NCBI RefSeq assembly: GCF_017114995.1
Contig: NZ_JABXKL010000108.1
Coordinates: 89,774 to 153,773 of the forward strand
Direction: 5' to 3'
Origin: Nostoc sp. NMS9
GTDB lineage: Bacteria > Cyanobacteriota > Cyanobacteriia > Cyanobacteriales > Nostocaceae
Length of the DNA: 64,000 bases
Part shown: positions 36,176 to 44,999 of the stretch, piece after piece
How positions within the stretch are numbered: position 1 is the first letter of the stretch
Layout of the letters: each line of letters opens with the position of its first letter
Program-made: the position numbers and the translations under genes
Notes under the pieces: model-generated
Seen by the model: the letters and a program-made list of their open reading frames with translations, nothing else
What the model was told of the DNA's origin: nothing
Databases searched by the model: none

Positions 36176-39100
36176 ATGACTTTACAGAATTGGAGACGTA
36201 AGCGTGGCGTTGCACTTACTACCAAGGGTTTACAAAAAATTAAGGAAGCAAAGCATCAGTCAGAAGCAAAAGAAAATTTTGGAAATCGGTATACTCTTGA
36301 AGAAATGAGTGTACGTTCTGGTTTATATTCCGCCACCATCTCGAAAGTATTGAATCGAGAAGGAGGAGTTGACAAACAGACTATTGAGAAGCTTTTTTCA
36401 GTTTTTAACTTAAAAATAGATAAAAGTGACTATTCAAGCTCAAATACTCATCTAGATTGGGGAGAGGCTATCTTTAACTCAGCTTTTTCTGGGCGTATAG
36501 AAGAACTTATTACACTAGAGCAATGGATTCTCAATGAGCACTGCCAATTGGTTGCGCTATTAGGAATAGGAGGTATTGGAAAAACAGCACTGTCTGTAAA
36601 GTTTGCTCAAAAAATTCAGGACAACTTTGAGTATGTGATCTGGCGATCGCTACGAGAAGCACCGCCTGTTAAAATTATTCTAGGTAACTTAATCCAATTT
36701 CTATCTGACGAACAGGAAACCGAAAGTAACTTACCAGAAAGCTTTAGCGATCGCGTATCGCGACTACTCTATTATTTACAAAATTATCGCTGTTTAGTGA
36801 TCCTCGATAATGTAGAATCAATTCTCCGCAGTGGTAGTCGCGCTGGACTTTATCGAGAAGGATATGAGGAATATGGTGAGCTTTTAAGACGGGTGGGAGA
36901 AGCAACTCACCAAAGCTGCTTAGTGTTGACTAGTCGTGAAAAACCTAGAGAAATAGCATTTTTGGAAGGACAAGCGCTACCTGTTCGCTCATTGCCACTG
37001 AGTGGATTGAAGGTGGCGGAAGGGCAAGAAATTTTAAAACTCAAGGGACTATCGGCGGCAGAGGATGAATGGAAAGTAATGATTGAACGTTACGCAGGCA
37101 ATCCATTAGCCTTAAAGATAGTTGCCACGACTATTCAAGATGTTTTTGATGGTAATGTGACTGGATTTTTACAACAAGACACGGCTGTCTTTGGAGACAT
37201 TCGCGATATCTTAGAGCAGCAGTTTGAGCGCTTGTCAGATTTAGAAAAGGAAATAATGTATTGGCTAGCGATTAATCGTGAGCCAATGGCGTTTCCAGAA
37301 TTGCGAAATGATATTATATCACAAGTACCGCAAGCAAAATTAATGGAGGCTGTGGAATCTCTGGTAAGGCGATCGCTAATCGAGAAGGCTTCTCTACGAG
37401 AGACTGCGCGTAGCTTGCTTCCCCGTAGGGGTACGCTAATGCAAACGCCTACGCTGATTGAAAAAAGTGAAGCACTATTCACACTTCAGCCTGTGGTCAT
37501 GGAGTATATGACTAATAGATTGATAGAACATATTTGTGAAGAAATTGTCACTCAGAATATTGATTTATTTAGGCGTCATGCTTTGATAAAGGCTACTGGT
37601 AAAGACTATGTTAAAGATATTCAGATTCGCCTTATCCTTAAACCAGTCATAGATGGGTTACTTAACCACTTAAGAAGCAAAAAAAATATTGAAAGTCAGT
37701 TAACTCAAATTCTTGCAAGACTGCGAGAAGAATCTCCGCTAGAACCAGGGTATATGGCTGGCAATATTTTTAATCTGTTTTGTCATCTAGAGACGGATCT
37801 AAGTGGCTATGATTTTTCTTATCTAACTGTTTGGCAAGCAGACCTACGCAACGTAAATTTGCACAATGTAAATTTTGCTCATGCCAATCTAAGTAAATGT
37901 GTTTTTGCTGAAACACTAGGGGGGATTCACTCAGTGACATTCAGCCCAGATGGAAAACTTTTAGCGACAGGAGATACTAATAATGAGATTCGCCTGTATC
38001 AGGTTGCGGATGGAAAACAACTGCTTATTTGCAAGGGACACAAGGGTTGGATATGGCCAGTTACCTTTAGTCCTGATGGTCGTGTTCTCGCCAGTGGCAG
38101 TGATGACCAAACAGTAAAGCTATGGGATATTAGCAGTGGGCAATGCCTCGCAACCTTAGAGGGTCATAGCGGTGGAATATGGTCTGTTTCCTTCAGTTCG
38201 GATGGTAATATGCTGGCAAGTGGCAGTGAAGACACAACGGTGAGGTTGTGGGATGTCGGCAGCGGTCAATGCATTAAGATTCTACAGGTATCCAGTCGGG
38301 TATGGGCAGTCGCATTTAGTCCTGATAGTACAATACTTGCGAGTGGAAATGATGATCACACTGTGAGACTGTGGGATATCAGCATTGGTCAATGTATCAA
38401 AATCTTGCTGGGACACACCCATAGGGTGCAGTCTATCGCCTTTAGCTTGGATGGTTCGCTAGCTAGTGGTTGTCATGACCAAACATTAAGGGTGTGGAAT
38501 ATCAGCAGTGGTCAATGTCTTCAAATTCTGCAAGGCCATACTGACTTAATAAATTCTGTTGCCTTTAGTTTAGATGGTCGTAAGTTGGCAAGTGGGAGTG
38601 ATGACCAAACAGTTAAGCTGTGGGATGTGAGTACAGGTGGATGCATCAAGACTTTGAAAGGACATGGTAGCAAGGTGTGGTCAGTTGCCTTTAATCCTAA
38701 TGGTACAACGCTAGCGAGTGGTAGTGATGACCAAACGGTTAAGCTGTGGGATGTGAGTACAGGTGGATGCCTCAAGACCTTCCAAGGTTATTGTAATGGG
38801 ATATGGTCAGTTACCTTCAATCCTCAAGGCACCATGCTTGCTAGTGGTAGTGGTGACCAAACGGTGAGGTTATGGGATGCCAGCACTGGTCAATGCCTCA
38901 AAACATTGCGAGGGCATAGTAATCGGGTTACATCAGTTTCTCTTAACCCAAACGGTAGCATCCTTGCTAGTGGTAGTGAGGATCTAACGGTGAAACTATG
39001 GGATATTAACACCAGTAAATGTCTCAAAACTTTGCACGGACATAGTAATAGAGTATTATCAGTCGCTTTTAGTCCCAATGGCACGATGCTGGCCAGTGGT

Positions 39101-39772
39101 AGTGAAGACCAAACAATAAGACTGTGGGATGTTAGCACTGGGCAATGTTTGCGGATTCTGGAGGGACAAACTCATCGGGTATGGTCAGTCGCTTTCAGCC
39201 CAGACAGTCATACATTAGTCTGCGGTTGTCACGATCAAACAGTAAGGCTGTGGGATGTTAGCACTGGGCAATGTTTGCGGATTCTGCAAGGTCATACTGA
39301 CTGGATCTGGTCAGTTGCCTTTAGTCCTGATGGTACAACATTGGTAAGTAGCAGCGGTGACCAAACAGTAAAACTATGGAATGTTAGCACCGGATTGTGT
39401 CTTAAAACTTTGTATGGGCATACTAATTGCGTATATTCCGCTACTTTTAGTATAGATGGTTGCACATTAGCAAGTGGTAGCGGAGACCAAACTGTGAAGC
39501 TGTGGGATGTCAGCACAAGCAACTGCGAGAAAACTTTATCAGCACACACTAAGTTAACCTGGTCAGTTGCTTTTAATCCTAAAGGTAATACTTTAGCTAG
39601 TAGCAGTGAAGATGGGACGATTAAGCTTTGGGATATTTTGACAGGTGAATGCCTGAAAATTCTTTTTAGCTCTAGACCTTATGAAGCGATGAACGTTACC
39701 GCTATTACAGGTGTAACTTTGGCGACTATTGCCACTCTAAAAGCTTTAGGAGCGGTTGAGCATAAAAATTAG
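36176..39772 (+). CDS. HTH-NB-ARC (STAND) ATPase with pentapeptide segment and 14 WD40 repeats
   Basis: The 1198-residue protein has four parts. Residues about 38-80 form a Cro/C1-type helix-turn-helix (YTLEEMSVRSGLYSATISKV). Residues about 105-400 form an NB-ARC/AP-ATPase with Walker A GIGGIGKT (130-137), Walker B CLVILDN (Asp211), SCLVLTSREKPRE (sensor) and GNPLALKIVA. A short pentapeptide-like run (ADLRNVNLHNVNFAHANL) precedes 14 WD40 units (about 582-1166, each ending in KLWD/RLWD), enough for two seven-bladed propellers. The tail NVTAITGVTLATIATLKALGA is usual for this cyanobacterial family. STAND proteins switch on by ligand-driven assembly; some are defence sensors, others regulators. 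Residues 405-426 derive from an inserted repeat. Confidence 0.93.
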   Translation: MTLQNWRRKRGVALTTKGLQKIKEAKHQSEAKENFGNRYTLEEMSVRSGLYSATISKVLNREGGVDKQTIEKLFSVFNLKIDKSDYSSSNTHLDWGEAIFNSAFSGRIEELITLEQWILNEHCQLVALLGIGGIGKTALSVKFAQKIQDNFEYVIWRSLREAPPVKIILGNLIQFLSDEQETESNLPESFSDRVSRLLYYLQNYRCLVILDNVESILRSGSRAGLYREGYEEYGELLRRVGEATHQSCLVLTSREKPREIAFLEGQALPVRSLPLSGLKVAEGQEILKLKGLSAAEDEWKVMIERYAGNPLALKIVATTIQDVFDGNVTGFLQQDTAVFGDIRDILEQQFERLSDLEKEIMYWLAINREPMAFPELRNDIISQVPQAKLMEAVESLVRRSLIEKASLRETARSLLPRRGTLMQTPTLIEKSEALFTLQPVVMEYMTNRLIEHICEEIVTQNIDLFRRHALIKATGKDYVKDIQIRLILKPVIDGLLNHLRSKKNIESQLTQILARLREESPLEPGYMAGNIFNLFCHLETDLSGYDFSYLTVWQADLRNVNLHNVNFAHANLSKCVFAETLGGIHSVTFSPDGKLLATGDTNNEIRLYQVADGKQLLICKGHKGWIWPVTFSPDGRVLASGSDDQTVKLWDISSGQCLATLEGHSGGIWSVSFSSDGNMLASGSEDTTVRLWDVGSGQCIKILQVSSRVWAVAFSPDSTILASGNDDHTVRLWDISIGQCIKILLGHTHRVQSIAFSLDGSLASGCHDQTLRVWNISSGQCLQILQGHTDLINSVAFSLDGRKLASGSDDQTVKLWDVSTGGCIKTLKGHGSKVWSVAFNPNGTTLASGSDDQTVKLWDVSTGGCLKTFQGYCNGIWSVTFNPQGTMLASGSGDQTVRLWDASTGQCLKTLRGHSNRVTSVSLNPNGSILASGSEDLTVKLWDINTSKCLKTLHGHSNRVLSVAFSPNGTMLASGSEDQTIRLWDVSTGQCLRILEGQTHRVWSVAFSPDSHTLVCGCHDQTVRLWDVSTGQCLRILQGHTDWIWSVAFSPDGTTLVSSSGDQTVKLWNVSTGLCLKTLYGHTNCVYSATFSIDGCTLASGSGDQTVKLWDVSTSNCEKTLSAHTKLTWSVAFNPKGNTLASSSEDGTIKLWDILTGECLKILFSSRPYEAMNVTAITGVTLATIATLKALGAVEHKN

Positions 39773-39921
39773 CAGTACTTTAGTACTACAGTGATTGCTC
39801 ATTTGTTCTTCATTCAATATCTTGAGATGCTCTCAAATTCTACACTTGTCGTTGATAAAATAGATGTTTCTGAAGCAAGTGAAATTGCGAACTTGTTACC
39901 CTCACCTTCATCTACCCTGCC

Positions 39922-40677
39922 TTACTGTGCAGTATATCCTCCATCAATCATCATATTATGCCCCGTGATGAAGGAAGTCGCATCTGAGCACAACCAAACC
40001 ACCGTTTTTGCAATCTCCTCAGGCTTGGCAATACGTCCTATTGGATGCGCTGCTGGAAGTTGAGCAATTAAATCTACGGGAAGAGTAGCTAGCATATCAG
40101 TTTCCGTAGCACCCGGACTCACGACATTGACTCGGATACCAGATTTAGCATATTCTATTGCTGCTGTTCTAGTTAGGGTAATGACTGCGCCCTTTGTGGC
40201 AGAGTAGATGGCATAACCAGGTACACCAACTACAGCACCGACGGAAGCCACATTTACGATCGCCCCGCTGTTGTGTTTGAGCATCGCCCTGATTTCGTAC
40301 TTGAGGCAGAGCCACGTTCCTTTAAAATTTACGTTAACCAGACGCTCCCAGTCTTCTTCTGAGATATCATCGATGATTAAGCCGGAATTGCCCCCAATCC
40401 CAGCATTATTGCAAGCGCAGTCTAAACGACCATAAGTTTTTACAGTTTTATTGACCAGTGCCTCCACTTCAGCAGCATTTGAAACGTCGGTCTTGACAAA
40501 AATAGCTTCACCTCCTGTCTCTTTTATCAGGCGTACGGTCTCCTCACTTTCGGCGAGCCGACGGCTAGCAACCACGACTTTTGCTCCAGCCCTTGCAAAT
40601 GCGATCGCACTCGCCCGACCAATACCTGATGAGGCCCCTGTAACCAGCGCGACTTTCCCATCTAATTGACCTGTCAT
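39922..40677 (-). CDS. Short-chain dehydrogenase/reductase, classical type
   Basis: The 251-residue enzyme has the nucleotide motif TGASSGIG at residues 14-21, NNAGIGG, the catalytic Ser (VNVASVGAV) and YSATK (Tyr/Lys), and the C-terminal GHNMMIDGGYTAQ typical of glucose-1-dehydrogenase/FabG-like SDRs. The ASRR after the second strand suggests NADP(H) preference. It is the last gene of a four-gene minus-strand run with 40-50-base gaps, so it may reduce a ketone or oxidise an alcohol made by the upstream KAS III-like and ThDP enzymes. An AAGGAA precedes the ATG. Confidence 0.93.
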   Translation of the reverse strand: MTGQLDGKVALVTGASSGIGRASAIAFARAGAKVVVASRRLAESEETVRLIKETGGEAIFVKTDVSNAAEVEALVNKTVKTYGRLDCACNNAGIGGNSGLIIDDISEEDWERLVNVNFKGTWLCLKYEIRAMLKHNSGAIVNVASVGAVVGVPGYAIYSATKGAVITLTRTAAIEYAKSGIRVNVVSPGATETDMLATLPVDLIAQLPAAHPIGRIAKPEEIAKTVVWLCSDATSFITGHNMMIDGGYTAQ

Positions 40678-40725
40678 AAGTGTGTTCCTTCCCTTTTGAT
40701 TGCTTTGTTTTACACCAACTGATAG

Positions 40726-41694
40726 CTATTTGCGTTTCCTTAGCGATACTGCACCTACACCAAAAGCTAAGATTTCTAACACAGCAGAAGGTTCAGGGAC
40801 AGGCACTGGCTCAAGCGCTGAAAACGCTAATTTTCCGATTAGCTTATGAGTGACTGTCGTTGGATGGACTTCATCCCAGAATAAAAACTTGTCTGGGATA
40901 CATATAACTGGTTGTGTGGTAACTTCAATAGGTACCACTGGTGAATCTCCGATGCATGAGTCAGTTACATTCGTGAGACTGAATTCCTGCGGCTCTGCAA
41001 TAATCCGATTAAAAAGAGAATTAACATCAAGAGGAATAATGTTGACATTAGGGTTTAGTTCCTGACTCAAAAGTTTGAGGTTTGTGGTCAAGCTGGAATT
41101 ATGTTTACTGGTAAAAGTGCTAAATAAGCTAGAAACTTGACTATTGCCGCCTGTAACTGGAAACTTTCCTAAATCTGGCAGATTCAATACCATGATATCT
41201 CTAGCTCCAACAGCAGCAAGCGATTTTACTGCCGTTGATAAATTTGTAACACTCTGGGTAGGATTGGGAGTGCCTTGGAAAAAGTAATCTAAATAATCAT
41301 TAGTCCCCGCCCACAAGATGTAAAGGGAGTTTGGATCAGCAGACGGATTTGCTGTTGTAAAGCTGTTGATTTGTTGTTGTAATCCTGGTAGAGTGCTTAT
41401 TCCTATATTCTTCAATCCTGTAGTTGCGCCACCGAAGGCAAAGTTGGTGTTCGGATTGAAAGTTAACCCGAGATCGGAGGCGAGATATTCCACCCAAACC
41501 GAACCATTGGAAAAACGTTTATTAAAGTAAAGTGGATTTGGGGGAACTATTCCGTTAGTTGCATTAAATACATTACCCGTATCGGAAAAGCTATCTCCAA
41601 AAACATAAATCTCGTCATAATCCTTTGCCGAGACTTTGAGCGGAAATATCAAGGATAACAGATAAAAGCCCGCTGCCAGAATTTGTTTTTGCAC
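40726..41694 (-). CDS. Secreted GDSL-type esterase with PEP-CTERM sorting signal
   Basis: A 322-residue SGNH hydrolase: signal peptide (ILAAGFYLLSLIFPLKVSA), block I VFGDSFSDTGN with the nucleophile Ser, the block III GTNDY motif, and the C-terminal FWDEVHPTTVTH with catalytic Asp and His. The end, VPEPSAVLEILAFGVGAVSLRKRK minus its last letters, is a PEP-CTERM tripartite signal (VPEP, hydrophobic helix, basic tail), which directs export and sorting to the cell surface. GTG start. It sits inside the KAS III/ThDP operon; an extracellular hydrolase could release or modify the pathway's product, but this is inference. Confidence 0.92.
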   Translation of the reverse strand: MQKQILAAGFYLLSLIFPLKVSAKDYDEIYVFGDSFSDTGNVFNATNGIVPPNPLYFNKRFSNGSVWVEYLASDLGLTFNPNTNFAFGGATTGLKNIGISTLPGLQQQINSFTTANPSADPNSLYILWAGTNDYLDYFFQGTPNPTQSVTNLSTAVKSLAAVGARDIMVLNLPDLGKFPVTGGNSQVSSLFSTFTSKHNSSLTTNLKLLSQELNPNVNIIPLDVNSLFNRIIAEPQEFSLTNVTDSCIGDSPVVPIEVTTQPVICIPDKFLFWDEVHPTTVTHKLIGKLAFSALEPVPVPEPSAVLEILAFGVGAVSLRKRK

Positions 41695-41734
41695 GATTAA
41701 CTACTGAGTATGCTTTAAATCTTGATAGATAACT

Positions 41735-42877
41735 TTAACAAGGAGCGAAGCTATGATCTAAAGAACTTTTCAATGCTGATTCAGATTCGTTGAAATGTGG
41801 AAAAAGACCTAGTGCTACGTTACTCCAACGGATCACACTTGCAGAGGCGACTCCTGCTGCACCAAAGCCATAAACGAGAACCAAATCATTTTCACGAATT
41901 TTACCCATCTGTGCAGCGTGATAAAGATTGGCTACAGTCAGTACTGGCCCAATATTAGCGTACAGAGGGTAGAGATTAAGGGTGCGCTCTGAGTCAATAC
42001 CAAGTACACGTACACAGAAGCTGGAAAACCAAGCTGTGGTTGTATTGAAAAGAAAAAAGTCAATCCGATCGAGAGTTAAATCGGCTGCCGAGATAGCACC
42101 TTCGCAACAGGTACGTAAAAGCTGCGTCGATTCTTCACTGAGCGCATTTTTTGCGTCCTTGTTCAACTGCATACGAATTAGTGGATTGCCTTGCTTGTTT
42201 TCTGTAATATTTAAGGTTAATAAGTCACAGAAACAATTGGTATTCACAGTTTTTGTACTGAGTATTCCTTGGTTAGGTTTGACTGAACCGACCACGAAAG
42301 CTCCCGCACCATCACCGAGAAACCAAGAAACGGTATCTTCCTCATCGACAAAGCGAGAGTAAGTGCAGGAAATTACTACCAGTACATTGCGGTACTCACC
42401 TGCTCGTACTAGAGCAGAAGCAGTTTGCAATGCTACTGGGGTAACACCACACGCTCCATCAAGATTCCATGCAGCACCTTGCAGTCCCAGTTTTCGGGCA
42501 AGGAAGGCGGCATTACCAAATCCGATTTGTTCGGGCCAAATCGAGGCTACGAGCATAAGATCGACTTCTTCAGGATTAAGCTTCGCCGCTTTGAGAGCAT
42601 CACGAGCTGCACGCTCTTCCAGCATCAGCGATGATTCACCTGGAGCAAGTACCCGCTGCTCGACAGTACCACGAAAAGGATCTGACAGATATGGCAACAT
42701 CTCCAAGTCAAACTCGTTGCTGGGGGTAGAGCCAGCAAGCGAAAACAACCTTCCCAAGCTTTTTTCCTCGATTTGAGCAACTATATCTGGGTATTTCTCT
42801 GTGTAATAATCTTTTGTACGTCTGACGCTGGGAAAGTTAACTGCGATCGCGCGAATACCTACTGAGTGATGCACCAT
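41735..42877 (-). CDS. KAS III-like ketoacyl synthase / acyltransferase with altered triad
   Basis: The 380-residue thiolase-fold enzyme resembles beta-ketoacyl-ACP synthase III: Cys143 in LDGACGVTPVAL, WFLGDGAGAFVVG, and the late Asn in LYANIGPVLTVANLYHAA. The usual HQAN motif is replaced by FNTTTAW (Asn278 where His is expected), so the Cys-His-Asn triad is incomplete. Such divergence is common in KAS III relatives acting in secondary metabolism as acyltransferases or condensing enzymes with unusual substrates. It starts 13 bases after the ThDP enzyme's stop, with GAGGAG before its ATG. General fatty-acid synthesis FabH is unlikely. Confidence 0.85.
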   Translation of the reverse strand: MVHHSVGIRAIAVNFPSVRRTKDYYTEKYPDIVAQIEEKSLGRLFSLAGSTPSNEFDLEMLPYLSDPFRGTVEQRVLAPGESSLMLEERAARDALKAAKLNPEEVDLMLVASIWPEQIGFGNAAFLARKLGLQGAAWNLDGACGVTPVALQTASALVRAGEYRNVLVVISCTYSRFVDEEDTVSWFLGDGAGAFVVGSVKPNQGILSTKTVNTNCFCDLLTLNITENKQGNPLIRMQLNKDAKNALSEESTQLLRTCCEGAISAADLTLDRIDFFLFNTTTAWFSSFCVRVLGIDSERTLNLYPLYANIGPVLTVANLYHAAQMGKIRENDLVLVYGFGAAGVASASVIRWSNVALGLFPHFNESESALKSSLDHSFAPC

Positions 42878-42889
42878 GAAAATCTCCTC

Positions 42890-44647
42890 TTAGTAATTCG
42901 TAGCATCTTGTGAAATCAAATTGTGAATATGACTCTTAATTGGTGCAAGCCGGGTTGGGTCGATTACTACGTCAACAACGTACGGACAGGTCGAGGTCAT
43001 CGCTTTCTCCAAAGCTGCCTGGATTTCAGGTTCTGTTTCAACACGGATACCGTCAGCTCCCATTCCACAAGCTATCTTGACAAAATCCGCCTGCGGAATC
43101 TCTACATCTACATCTTTGAACCCTAGCAAAGCCATTCCCTGGTCGCACATACTATAGCGCCCATCGTTTAGTACAATCCAAACGGTAGCAACTTTGTATC
43201 TTACAGCCGTGCTTATCTCATTGTTCATTAGCATGGCACCATCTCCAACTATGGCGACAGTCTTACCATTGCGTGCCAGCGCAGCACCCACGACGCCTGT
43301 GACGAAATGACCCATAGATGCAAACCTGGTACTGACTCGAAAACGACCTGGTTTGGCAAATCGCAGTAGGTTAATTGCCCAAGCTAGCGAGTTTCCTCCT
43401 TCAGCCATGACAACCGCATCACTTCCTTCAACTATTTGCCGTTGAATTGCATCCATGAGTACTTCCGGTCGTACTGGCCCCTCTGCACGTGGATTAATTA
43501 TTACAGGCTTAGAACAAGGCAGCAACAGTTCTGTTAACTGATTTGGGTGTTGTGGAAAGTACTTTAGCAGTGCTTTTACAAACATTCCCACGTCGGACTG
43601 GATGGCAAAGGTTTCGGCAGATGGATATGCAGTTCCTGGAACCTCTTGGTCAATATCGATATGCACGAACCCTCGTTTTGGAACCATCACGGAATTCCAG
43701 AAAGAAGTCCACTCACTGAGGCGCGTTCCTAGCACCAACACTCGTAAAGGTCGTTGTTCCTGCATATACGTTAAAACTGAGGTATGTCCGGCAAAACCCG
43801 TAACACCAACAAATTGAGGATGGTTTTCGGGAAAAATGCCCTTGCCTCGAGGTGAACACATTACCGCCGCTCCTGTCGCTTCTGCAAGCTGACGAATTTC
43901 TGCTGCTGCACCCCGCGCACCAAAGCCAACCCAAATGGCAAATGGTCCTTCTGAAAGCAACCGCGTACATTCTGCAATAGTTTCCTCATTTCCGGCTGCG
44001 GGAGCAAAAGAAAAAGCCACTCGTGGCAATGATGTCTTAACTAAACTAGTTTGGATGTTAGTGGAGATATTTAAGTGGGCGACAAAGCCATCTGGTCGGG
44101 CTATACCAAGTGCCAACTGTCGATGAACCTTTGACAGTTCATCGCTGCATTCGAGAGTCGTCGCATAATGAAACAGTTGTTCTGATGTGAACAGTCCCCC
44201 ACTAGGCATGGTGTAAGTGCTGGTTTCTTGGAATGCCCACCTTCCACGCTGCGATGCCGATGTTGAAGGCGACAGAAAAATAACTTTAGCACCCTCCCAA
44301 CGTGCAGCAAACAACCCAGTTAATGCATTCGTAATCCCTGGGCCTATTGTAGTAAACACTACGACGGGTCGATTGCTAGCAAAGTACGCCTCAACGGCAG
44401 CAAAAGCAGCTCCTGCTTCGTGGCGAAAATGAAGCACCTTGATTGAACTGTGTTGTAGCGCTTGCCATAGTGGCGCGATCGCGCCTCCCGAAACACCAAA
44501 AGCATACTGCACTCCCATATCTTCCAGGATTTTTACCACTGCTTCCGCTACCGAAAAAGTTTCAGATGGCTTGATATGAGATGGCTGTTTACTTGAGTTT
44601 AATTGTTTATTGGTATTCGCTTGTGTATCCTGAAATTTCACATCCAT
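42890..44647 (-). CDS. ThDP-dependent carboligase, acetolactate-synthase-like
   Basis: The 585-residue enzyme has the three domains of the ThDP decarboxylase/synthase family. In the PYR domain Glu77 in FRHEAGAAFAAVEAY activates the cofactor; GPGITNALTGL follows. The middle domain has AIWVGFGARGAA and VLGTRLSEW. The PP domain has the metal-ThDP motif GDGAMLMNNEIST...WIVLNDGRYSM. The first 28 residues are a polar extension (QANTNKQLNSSKQPS). Acetolactate synthase proper is usually ilvB beside ilvN in cyanobacteria; here no regulatory subunit is present and the partner is a KAS III-like gene, so an acyloin-forming role in specialised metabolism is likelier. First gene of the operon. Confidence 0.88.
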   Translation of the reverse strand: MDVKFQDTQANTNKQLNSSKQPSHIKPSETFSVAEAVVKILEDMGVQYAFGVSGGAIAPLWQALQHSSIKVLHFRHEAGAAFAAVEAYFASNRPVVVFTTIGPGITNALTGLFAARWEGAKVIFLSPSTSASQRGRWAFQETSTYTMPSGGLFTSEQLFHYATTLECSDELSKVHRQLALGIARPDGFVAHLNISTNIQTSLVKTSLPRVAFSFAPAAGNEETIAECTRLLSEGPFAIWVGFGARGAAAEIRQLAEATGAAVMCSPRGKGIFPENHPQFVGVTGFAGHTSVLTYMQEQRPLRVLVLGTRLSEWTSFWNSVMVPKRGFVHIDIDQEVPGTAYPSAETFAIQSDVGMFVKALLKYFPQHPNQLTELLLPCSKPVIINPRAEGPVRPEVLMDAIQRQIVEGSDAVVMAEGGNSLAWAINLLRFAKPGRFRVSTRFASMGHFVTGVVGAALARNGKTVAIVGDGAMLMNNEISTAVRYKVATVWIVLNDGRYSMCDQGMALLGFKDVDVEIPQADFVKIACGMGADGIRVETEPEIQAALEKAMTSTCPYVVDVVIDPTRLAPIKSHIHNLISQDATNY

Positions 44648-44708
44648 ACAAACTATACTTAGGAATAATTTCCTTTCTGGAATAACTATTATCCCATACC
44701 TAAACTTA

Positions 44709-44734
44709 GTAATATTGTAATATCAATGTAATAT
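44709..44734. promoter_or_regulatory. Three direct GTAATAT repeats upstream of the ThDP operon
   Basis: GTAATAT occurs at 44709-44715, 44717-44723 and 44728-44734, 62 to 87 bases before the ThDP start codon on the minus strand, in the divergent space shared with the HAD gene. Spacing is 8 and 11 bases. It may be an activator or repressor site, or merely AT-rich sequence. The rest of the 352-base gap (44648-44999) holds a CTGCGGCGGGCTGCGCC dispersed-repeat fragment near 44911-44927 and no gene. Confidence 0.35.
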
Positions 44735-44999
44735 GAATTTGTTTGGATAATGCCCATACAACTTCGGTGAGCACTGCTCTCGAACACAGGTATAGCGGTA
44801 AAACAACCTTTGCAGTTCACTTTGCCAATCTTTGAGCAACCTATAAGTTCCGCGTTGCCCTGATATAGAAAAATGTTCAGAGATTTCAATAACAGTGGAT
44901 GTGGCGATGCCTGCGGCGGGCTGCGCCAACGCGGATTGATTCACCCGTCTTTTAGTTTGTGAAAACTGAACGCTATTAATCAAGCTCTGGAGTATAAAA

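Noticed and set aside
39922..44647. Scytonemin biosynthesis cluster (because of the ScyA-like ThDP enzyme)
   Set aside because: No ScyB-type dehydrogenase, ScyC, tyrosinase, or aromatic amino acid pathway genes are present, and the KAS III-like partner does not fit.
44723..44983. 86-residue minus-strand frame upstream of the ThDP operon
   Set aside because: Part of it is encoded by a GCGGCGGGCTGCGCC dispersed repeat; no family resemblance and no ribosome binding site.
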